NCBI RefSeq assembly: GCF_010727945.1
Contig: NZ_AP022569.1
Coordinates: 1,860,001-1,924,000, forward strand
Length of the DNA: 64,000 nucleotides
Direction: 5' to 3'
From: Mycobacterium cookii
Lineage (GTDB): Bacteria > Actinomycetota > Actinomycetes > Mycobacteriales > Mycobacteriaceae
Below are positions 57,925 through 64,000 of the stretch, piece by piece; the first letter of the stretch is position 1, and every line of letters starts with the position of its first letter. The notes beneath the pieces are model-generated. The model did not search any database. It was given only the letters and a program-made list of their open reading frames with translations, and was not told the DNA's origin. The position numbers and the translations under genes were made by a program.

Positions 57925-59157
57925 GTGACGACGACTTTGTCTCGCGAGCCTCGGTTCCGCCTGGCTACCGCCGAGACGTGGGGCGACCCGTGGCCGATGT
58001 ACCGCGCACTGCGCGACCACGACCCGGTGCACCACGTGGTGCCGGCGCACAATCCCGACGGCGACTACTACGTGCTGACGCGGCACGCCGACATCTGGTC
58101 CGCCGCGCGCGACCACGAGACGTTCTCATCGGCAAAGGGCCTGACCGTCAACTACAACGACCTGGAAATGATTGGACTGCAAGATAATCCGCCGATGGTG
58201 ATGACAGATCCGCCGGTGCACACCGAGTTCCGCAAGCTGGTGGCGCGCGGATTCACCCCACGCCAGGTGGAGGCGGTGGAGCCGAAGGTCCGCGAGTTCG
58301 TCGTCGAGCGTCTCGACCGGCTCATCGCCGACGGCGGCGGCGACATCGTCGCCGAGCTGTTCAAGCCGCTGCCGTCGATGGTCGTCGCGCATTATCTCGG
58401 TGTGCCGGAGGAGGACCGCGGACAGTTCGACGGCTGGACCGAAGCCATCGTCGCGGCCAACACCACTGAGGGCGGCATCGCGGGCGCGCTGGAATCGGTT
58501 GGCGAGGCGGTCGGCTCGATGATGGCCTACTTCACCGAGCTGATCGAAAGACGTCGCACCGAGCCCGAAGACGACACCATCTCGCATCTGGTATCCGCGG
58601 GTGTCGGTGCTGACGGCGACGTCGCCGGCGTGCTGTCAGTGCTCGCGTTCACGTTCACGATGGTGACCGGCGGAAACGACACCACCACCGGCATGTTGGG
58701 CGGTTCGGTGCAGCTCCTGCATCAGTGGCCCGACCAGCGGCGTGTGCTGGTCGAACAGCCCGAGCTGATCCCCGGAGCCGTCGACGAGTTCCTGAGGCTC
58801 ACCACGCCGGCCCAAGCGTTGGCCCGCACCGTCACCCGCCACGTGACCATCGGTGACACTACTGTGCCCGCCGATCGCCGGGTATTGCTGGTGTACGGCT
58901 CCGGAAACCGCGACGAGCGCCAATTCGGTTCGGATGCAGGAGAACTCAACGTACAGCGCCGTCCCCGCAACATCTTGACGTTCAGCCACGGCGCCCACCA
59001 CTGCCTGGGCGCGGCTGCGGCACGCATGCAATCTCGGGTGGCGTTGACCGAATTGCTCTCGCGTTGCCCTGATTTCGACGTCGACGAGGACAACATCGTG
59101 TGGGCCGGCGGCAGCTACGTACGCCGCCCGCTATCGGTACCGTTCCGAGTGATGTAG
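57925..59157 (+). CDS. cyp130: Cytochrome P450, CYP130-like
   Basis: 410 aa (M. tuberculosis CYP130 is 405). I-helix TGGNDTTTGMLGG, K-helix EFLRLTTPAQ in place of a textbook ExxR start, and heme loop LTFSHGAHHCLGAAAAR with the axial cysteine. A soluble class I monooxygenase needing ferredoxin; none is adjacent. Substrate unknown. The tetR gene starts directly after its stop, so both share the strong upstream promoter. Confidence 0.88.
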   Translation: MTTTLSREPRFRLATAETWGDPWPMYRALRDHDPVHHVVPAHNPDGDYYVLTRHADIWSAARDHETFSSAKGLTVNYNDLEMIGLQDNPPMVMTDPPVHTEFRKLVARGFTPRQVEAVEPKVREFVVERLDRLIADGGGDIVAELFKPLPSMVVAHYLGVPEEDRGQFDGWTEAIVAANTTEGGIAGALESVGEAVGSMMAYFTELIERRRTEPEDDTISHLVSAGVGADGDVAGVLSVLAFTFTMVTGGNDTTTGMLGGSVQLLHQWPDQRRVLVEQPELIPGAVDEFLRLTTPAQALARTVTRHVTIGDTTVPADRRVLLVYGSGNRDERQFGSDAGELNVQRRPRNILTFSHGAHHCLGAAAARMQSRVALTELLSRCPDFDVDEDNIVWAGGSYVRRPLSVPFRVM

Positions 59158-59751
59158 ATGGCGGCCAACGACTGGCTCTCGGAGCGTCGCACCGAGGTGG
59201 CGGCCGACCGGATCCTTGACGCCGCCGCAGAGCTGTTCACCCGTCACGATCCCAGTTCGGTGGGGATGAACGAGATCGCCAAGGCCGCAGGCTGTTCCCG
59301 CGCGACGCTGTACCGCTATTACGAAAATCGGGAGGCGTTGCGCAATGCCTACGTCAGCCGCGAAACCCATCGGCTGTTCGAGGCGGTCGGCGACCAGATC
59401 AACGACGTCGAGGATCCGCGAGAGCGGTTGGTGGCCGGTATCGTCACGGCACTCCGTCTCGTCCGCGAAAGCCCCGCGCTGTCAGCCTGGTTCGCGACGG
59501 CAGCCCCGCCGATCGGCGCCGAGTTGGCCGAGCAGTCCGACGTGATCGCAGCGCTGTCCACCGCGTTCGTCGATTCGCTCGGCGCCGACCACCCGGCGAA
59601 TGTGGCAGGCCGCAGCCGCTGGCTGGTCCGCATCATCACGTCGCTGCTGATCTTTCCCGGCCGCGACGAGGCGGACGAGAGGGCGATGCTGGCCGAGTTC
59701 GTCGCCCCGGTCGTGGTCCCCGTCGAGAAGGTCAGCTCCGCACCCGGGTGA
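59158..59751 (+). CDS. TetR-family regulator (Rv1255c-like)
   Basis: 197 aa. Helix-turn-helix AADRILDAAAELFTRHDPSS, VGMNEIAKAAGCSRATLYRY, YENREALRNAYV; C-terminal ligand domain. It begins the base after the P450 stop and is surely co-transcribed, which suits a regulator of the P450. The 3' end overlaps the acyltransferase gene by 20 bp tail to tail. Confidence 0.88.
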   Translation: MAANDWLSERRTEVAADRILDAAAELFTRHDPSSVGMNEIAKAAGCSRATLYRYYENREALRNAYVSRETHRLFEAVGDQINDVEDPRERLVAGIVTALRLVRESPALSAWFATAAPPIGAELAEQSDVIAALSTAFVDSLGADHPANVAGRSRWLVRIITSLLIFPGRDEADERAMLAEFVAPVVVPVEKVSSAPG

Positions 59752-60868
59752 GGCGGTGCAGCAGCCAGGCCGGCGGAATGGTGACTACCATCGTCGCCAC
59801 GAACAGCCCTGGCATCGAGCCGGTGTACACGTGATCCCGCATGATGTAGACCATCGCGAATTCCATTGTTATCAAGTGGATCAGGAAGATCTCGTAGGAG
59901 ATCTCCCCGAGCCACACCATCGGCCGGGTCGCAAGAAATCGCGAGTACCAGCCCTGGTTGCCCAGGGCCAGCGGCGCGACGGCGAGTCCGGCGATGGCTG
60001 CGTAGAACACCGCCTTGTACAACGCTTGCGACAGCCCGAGCGGCGACGTCGTCGGATCGCCGGCGATCGGCGTGGAGGCGATGACGTAGCAGATGGCCGC
60101 GAGCGGCAACGCGATGAACGCATAACACCGCACACCCATCTGCTGCAGCACCGTCAAGCTCATGCCGGCGAGAAACCAGATCAGGTATGTGGGTAACCAA
60201 AGCCGGGCGCCGTTGGGGATCGACGTTGTCAGATGCACCCCGACCAGCCACACCGGCGAGATCAGCGCCAGTGTGCCGATACCGAAAAGCAACAGCCGCG
60301 GCCGCCACTGCCGCCCGCACAGTACCACCAGTAGCAGGTAGGCCAGCAGCGGAAGAACCACGTAGAACGTGGCTTCCACTGCGAGACTCCACATTTGGGT
60401 CAGCCCCTGATGCAAGTATCCCCGGAGGTAATTGAAGGTGTAGATCTGCGTCAACGTCAGATTGCGGAAGAGCCCGAACCAGGTGTGGCCGGGGTTGGGC
60501 CCGGCGGTTCGGAAGTGGTAGATGACGTATGCGATCAACACCGTCACGACGTAAGCCGGCATGATGCGGCGGACCCGGTGCCAGGCATAGCGGCGGATCG
60601 ACGGCTCGGCGCCGCCGGTGACAAGCGACTTCACCCACGGCCGGAACAACAAATACCCCGACAGCACAAAGAAAATCGGAACACCGATCTCCATCCGCGC
60701 GCTCACCAAGCCGAAATAGCCCTGGATGTACTTTCCGGTGGTGTACGCGGCGTGCGTCGCGACCACCAGGATTGCGGCAACGGCACGGATACCCGTCAAT
60801 GACGCGACCCGGTCGGGTCCGGCGACCTGTTCCAGGCCGCCCTGGGCCGTGGTGTCGGCCTGGGTCAT
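59732..60868 (-). CDS. Acyltransferase 3 family membrane protein (Rv1254-like)
   Basis: 378 aa, about ten membrane segments. Family signature at the N-terminus: RVASLTGIRAVAAILVVATH with the catalytic histidine, and GVPIFFVLSGYLLFRPWV. Members O-acylate sugars, glycolipids or peptidoglycan at the membrane; acceptor unknown. Its ATG overlaps the deaD stop by four bases. Confidence 0.88.
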   Translation of the reverse strand: MTQADTTAQGGLEQVAGPDRVASLTGIRAVAAILVVATHAAYTTGKYIQGYFGLVSARMEIGVPIFFVLSGYLLFRPWVKSLVTGGAEPSIRRYAWHRVRRIMPAYVVTVLIAYVIYHFRTAGPNPGHTWFGLFRNLTLTQIYTFNYLRGYLHQGLTQMWSLAVEATFYVVLPLLAYLLLVVLCGRQWRPRLLLFGIGTLALISPVWLVGVHLTTSIPNGARLWLPTYLIWFLAGMSLTVLQQMGVRCYAFIALPLAAICYVIASTPIAGDPTTSPLGLSQALYKAVFYAAIAGLAVAPLALGNQGWYSRFLATRPMVWLGEISYEIFLIHLITMEFAMVYIMRDHVYTGSMPGLFVATMVVTIPPAWLLHRLTRVRS

Positions 60869-62571
60869 CCCTTGTGGTCCCGGCGTGGCCCGCCGCGGCC
60901 CCCGCCACGATTCTTCTCGTTGGCCCGATCCGGCTGCAGGTTGATCAGCACACCGGAAATACGGGTTTTTCCAAGCTTTTTCAGCGTCTCGCGGGACAAC
61001 TTGGCCGGCAGCTCCACCAGCGAGAAATCCGGCCTGATGGTGATGTGGCCGAAGTCGCTGCGGTGCAAGCCTCCTTCGTTGGCGATCGCGCCGACGATCG
61101 ACCCGGGGCCAACCTTGTGCCGCTTGCCGACCGCGATGCGATAGGTGGCAAAACCCTTCTTCGGACCGTCACCTGGGCCGCGGTCGAATTTGGCCGGCCG
61201 GTCCGGGCGCTCCTTGCGACGTTCAGGCGGCGGCTCCGGCGACAGCAGAAACGCTTCGCCGTCACGCAATTGCGCCGCCAGCGCCGCCGCGATATCGGCC
61301 ATCGGCACGTCGTGCTCGCGCTCGTAATCGGAGACCAGACGGCGGAACAACTCGAGACCGGGCGCGCCAAGGCTGTCCGTGATCGAATCAGCGAACTTCG
61401 CCACCCGCTGGGCGTTGACGTCATCGACGCTGGGCAGCTGGGCCTCGATCAGCTTTGACCGGGTCGCCTTCTCAATTGACTTGAGCAGGTGTCGTTCTCG
61501 CGGCGAGACGAACAACAGTGCCGAGCCCGACCGTCCCGCCCGGCCGGTACGCCCGATCCGGTGCACGTAGGACTCGGTGTCGTGCGGGATGTCGTAGTTC
61601 AGCACATGCGAGATCCGCTCGACGTCCAACCCGCGGGCGGCGACATCGGTGGCCACCAGGATGTCGATTCCGTTGCCGCCACCTCTCTTGAGCGCGGCGA
61701 TGGTCCGCTCACGTACGGCCTGCGGGATGTCACCGTTGATCGCCGCTGCGGAAAACCCTCGGGCGCGTAGCTTTTCGGCGACCTCTTCGGTGGCCTGCTT
61801 GGTGCGAACGAAGACGATCATCGCCTCGAACGGCTCTACCTCCAGCACCCGGGTCAGCGCGTCCATCTTGCGCGGCCCGGCGACCTGGATGAAACGCTGC
61901 GAAATATTTTCTGCCGTAGTGGTTTTCGCCTCGACCTTGACCTCGGTCGGGTCGTGCAGATACTTGTTGCTGAGCTTGCGGATCGCCGGTGGCATCGTCG
62001 CGGAAAACAAGGCGACCTGTTTGTATTCCGGCGTCTCGGCCAGGATCCGCTCGACTTCCTCGGCGAAACCCATCGTGAGCATTTCGTCAGCCTCGTCGAG
62101 CACCAGGTAGTCCACGTGGGACAAATCCAGCGTCCCGCGTTCGAGGTGGTCGATGACGCGGCCGGGCGTGCCGACCACCACCTGCGCGCCGCGCTTCAGG
62201 CCAGCCAGCTGCGTCGTGTAGGACGCCCCACCGTAGATCGGCAGCACGTTGATCTGCGGCAGGTGCGTGCCGTACCGGCTGAACGCCTCGGCCACCTGGA
62301 GCGCCAGTTCCCGCGTCGGTGCCAGCACCAGGGCCTGGGTGGCCTTGTTGGCGGTGTCGATCTTCGACAGGATCGGGACCGCGAACGCGGCCGTTTTGCC
62401 GGTGCCGGTCTGAGCCAGGCCGACCACATCCGAGCCCGCCATCAGCGCCGGGATCGTCGCTGCCTGGATCGCGGAGGGGGTTTCATAGCCGACGTCGACG
62501 AGCGCCTGCCGCACCGACGGGTGAATCTGCAGGTCGGCGAAGGTCACCGGGCCATCATCTGGGGAGTCCAT
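60865..62571 (-). CDS. deaD: DEAD-box RNA helicase
   Basis: 568 aa (563 in Rv1253). Q motif VGYETPSAIQAATIPALMAG, Walker A AQTGTGKTAAF, DEAD box YLVLDEADEML, SAT motif, and HRIGRTGRAGRSG. From about residue 475 a DbpA-type RNA-binding domain (YRIAVGKRHKVGPGSIVGAI) and a short G/R-rich tail. Acts in ribosome assembly and mRNA decay, often cold-induced. ATG 62571. Confidence 0.95.
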   Translation of the reverse strand: MDSPDDGPVTFADLQIHPSVRQALVDVGYETPSAIQAATIPALMAGSDVVGLAQTGTGKTAAFAVPILSKIDTANKATQALVLAPTRELALQVAEAFSRYGTHLPQINVLPIYGGASYTTQLAGLKRGAQVVVGTPGRVIDHLERGTLDLSHVDYLVLDEADEMLTMGFAEEVERILAETPEYKQVALFSATMPPAIRKLSNKYLHDPTEVKVEAKTTTAENISQRFIQVAGPRKMDALTRVLEVEPFEAMIVFVRTKQATEEVAEKLRARGFSAAAINGDIPQAVRERTIAALKRGGGNGIDILVATDVAARGLDVERISHVLNYDIPHDTESYVHRIGRTGRAGRSGSALLFVSPRERHLLKSIEKATRSKLIEAQLPSVDDVNAQRVAKFADSITDSLGAPGLELFRRLVSDYEREHDVPMADIAAALAAQLRDGEAFLLSPEPPPERRKERPDRPAKFDRGPGDGPKKGFATYRIAVGKRHKVGPGSIVGAIANEGGLHRSDFGHITIRPDFSLVELPAKLSRETLKKLGKTRISGVLINLQPDRANEKNRGGGRGGPRRDHKG

Positions 62572-62657
62572 GTCGGAAAAAAGTTTACGGGGTGATCGGC
62601 TGCCACTCGGCCACGCCTGCCGCTTCGACAGGGCTGGTCAAGGTACCGTGCGGCGTT

Positions 62658-63242
62658 GTGTGGACACGTCAGCGCCCTATCTGGCGACCGGTCGGTCTGG
62701 TCGCTGCCGCGGTGCTGGCCGCGACGCTGAGCAGCTGCGGATCAGGGGATTCGACCGTCGCCAAGACTCCGCAGGCCACGGCCCAACCGACCGCCACATC
62801 ACACCCCGCCGCGTCGCCGCCTCCCGTCGCCGGAGCGACGCCGACCAGCTCGGCGCCGGTCGACCCGTGCGCGGTCAACCTGGCCGACCCCGCAATCGCC
62901 CGGGGAATCTCCGAGCTGCCCCACGATCCCCGCAGTCAGCAGCCGTGGAATCCCGAGCCGATGGCCGGCAATTTCAACGAATGCGCCCAGCTGTCCGCGG
63001 TCATCGTCAAGGCCAACACCAACGCCGAGAGCCCCAACACCCGGGCGGTGATGTTCCATCTCGGCAAGCTCATACCGCCGCAGGGCGTGCCCGACACCTA
63101 TGGCTTCAACGGGCTCGACCTCTCGCAGTGCACCGGCGACACCGTGGCGTTGATGTACTCCGGCGGCATCGGCCTGCCCAGCGTGGTGAAGTTCCGCTGG
63201 AACGGCAACGGCGTGGAACTCGTCGCCAACGCCGGACGCTAG
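62658..63242 (+). CDS. lprE: Lipoprotein LprE
   Basis: 194 aa (about 202 in Rv1252c). Signal with arginines (MWTRQRPIWRPVGLVAAAVL) and lipobox cysteine at residue 27 (LSSC), a Pro/Ala/Thr linker to about residue 65, then a globular LppP/LprE-type domain with DPCAVNLADPAIARGISELP and LDLSQCTGDTVALMYSGGIG. Outer-face lipoprotein, function unclear. GTG 62658, 8 nt after TACCGT, so almost leaderless. Divergent from deaD over 86 bp. Confidence 0.88.
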   Translation: MWTRQRPIWRPVGLVAAAVLAATLSSCGSGDSTVAKTPQATAQPTATSHPAASPPPVAGATPTSSAPVDPCAVNLADPAIARGISELPHDPRSQQPWNPEPMAGNFNECAQLSAVIVKANTNAESPNTRAVMFHLGKLIPPQGVPDTYGFNGLDLSQCTGDTVALMYSGGIGLPSVVKFRWNGNGVELVANAGR

Positions 63243-63328
63243 TCGGCGCGAGCGCCGCCTCTGATGGTCGGGCTCCTCCCCGGGCCGTCCGGCCCGCATC
63301 GTCGTCCGACGTTGTCGGTGTAGCCGCT

Positions 63329-63334
63329 TACAGT
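63329..63334 (+). promoter_or_regulatory. -10 hexamer for the terminal nuclease gene
   Basis: TACAGT with 7 nt to GTG 63342; decides between GTG 63333 and GTG 63342. Confidence 0.45.
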
Positions 63335-63341
63335 GGCTGCT

Positions 63342-64000
63342 GTGTTCTTGGCAGGCGATCGCATCATCTACAGCGCCTCGGATCTCGCATCCGCCGCCCG
63401 CTGTGAGTACGCGCTGCTGCGGGCGTTCGACGCGAAACTCGGCTGGGGTCCCGGCGTAGCCGTCGAAGACGAATTGCTCGCGCGCACGGCCGCTCTCGGT
63501 GACGAGCATGAGCGGCGCCGGCTCGACAAGTTGCGCGAGGCGCACGGCGGCGAGATGGTCGTGATCGGCCGTCCGGCATTCACCGTGGAGGGCATCGCCG
63601 CCGCCGCGGCGGCCACCCATCGCGCCGTCGACAACGAAGCGCCGGTGATCTACCAGGCCGCGATGTTCGACGGCCGCTTCGTCGGGTTCGCCGACTTCCT
63701 GGTCCGCCGCGACGGGCAGTACCAGGTGTCGGACACCAAGCTGGCCCGCTCGGCGAAAGTCACCGCGTTGCTCCAGATCGCGGCGTACGCCGACACCTTG
63801 CACCGCGCCGGCATTCCGGTATTCGGAGAGGCCGAGCTGATTCTGGGCAACGGCACAGAAGTCGGCTACCGCGTCGACGAACTGATCCCGGTGTACCTCG
63901 AGCAGCGGACCCGGTTGCAGCACCTACTCGACGAGCATCACGCCGGCGGCGCCCCGGTTCGCTGGGACGACGAGCGGGTGCGGGCATGTTTTCGGTGCCC
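63342..64000 (+). CDS. RecB-type nuclease/helicase, 5' part (Rv1251c-like)
   Basis: The first 219 codons are present; the gene continues beyond the window. MFLAGDRIIYSASDLASAAR is followed by a cysteine (residue 21), then a PD-(D/E)xK nuclease core with AMFDGRFVGFADFLVRRDGQ and YQVSDTKLARSAKV, and near the edge the pair CFRC. A lone N-terminal cysteine plus a later CxxC next to a RecB nuclease is the Fe-S pattern of AddB/Dna2-like enzymes. The full M. tuberculosis homologue is over 1,000 aa with helicase domains; this could not be checked here. Confidence 0.8.
   Translation, partial: MFLAGDRIIYSASDLASAARCEYALLRAFDAKLGWGPGVAVEDELLARTAALGDEHERRRLDKLREAHGGEMVVIGRPAFTVEGIAAAAAATHRAVDNEAPVIYQAAMFDGRFVGFADFLVRRDGQYQVSDTKLARSAKVTALLQIAAYADTLHRAGIPVFGEAELILGNGTEVGYRVDELIPVYLEQRTRLQHLLDEHHAGGAPVRWDDERVRACFRC

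Noticed and set aside
63250..63320. Possible degenerate MIRU copy after lprE (CTCCTCC ... GCATCGTCGTC)
   Set aside because: Only short stretches match the 53-bp unit; too diverged to call.

Overview
The window is GC-rich, densely packed DNA from a mycobacterium (Mycobacteriaceae), most likely a non-tuberculous species. From memory of the M. tuberculosis map, the backbone follows the Rv1251c to Rv1299 neighbourhood in reversed coordinates: prfA, rpmE, rho, thrB, thrC, hom, lysA, argS, then carbonic anhydrase, cysDNC and the oppBCDA permease, then the Rv1278/Rv1277 SbcCD-like pair, lprB/lprC, the Rv1273c/Rv1272c ABC exporter, an Rv1264-type adenylate cyclase, amiB2, udgB, cyp130, deaD and lprE, ending inside the Rv1251c nuclease/helicase. 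Many genes look leaderless: a TAnnnT -10 hexamer lies 6-8 nt before ATG or GTG. Operons are packed with 1-8 bp start/stop overlaps.

Layout. 1-11.9 kb (minus strand): translation release factor, ribosomal protein L31, an acyl-CoA ligase inserted between rpmE and rho, Rho, and the aspartate-family amino acid operon argS-lysA-hom-thrC-thrB. Three full 53-bp tandem repeats of the MIRU type, plus part of a fourth, lie between lysA and hom. A tRNA-Arg(CCG) follows at 12.0 kb. 12.3-23.4 kb is accessory: a PAS protein, two FkbM methyltransferases flanking a small secreted protein, a DUF4232 secreted protein, a DUF2254 membrane protein, a flavoprotein fused to a TTC38-like repeat domain, twin cupins, DUF2237, an F420-type oxidoreductase, a VOC protein and an Rrf2 regulator.

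23.4-33.1 kb: the sulfate-activation operon (cysD-cysNC-cysQ) next to the Rrf2 gene, a beta-carbonic anhydrase, and a complete peptide ABC importer. 33.1-52.5 kb: a P450, SbcCD-like nuclease genes, SixA-like phosphatase, DUF3558 lipoproteins, a heterodimeric ABC exporter, a probable ribbon-helix-helix autoregulator, adenylate cyclase, DNA-repair glycosylases, amidase, HIT, Ddn-type and LLM oxidoreductases, and an FAD-linked oxidase.

52.5-57.9 kb is an accessory island inserted between the Rv1257c and cyp130 homologues. It has an apparently frameshifted A/T-rich membrane gene, a truncated old-yellow-enzyme gene, a tetR with two matching 17-bp operators, a DHA2 efflux pump in a three-gene operon, and a Ddn-type gene fragment. 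57.9-64 kb returns to the backbone.

The best candidates for new biology are the flavin/TTC38 fusion, the nested-hairpin element before opp, the RHH-type gene with its iterated octamer operator, the translationally coupled mini-ORFs (MIRU, cysD, oppB, lprC) and the tetR/efflux island. No phage, CRISPR or intact insertion sequence was seen.
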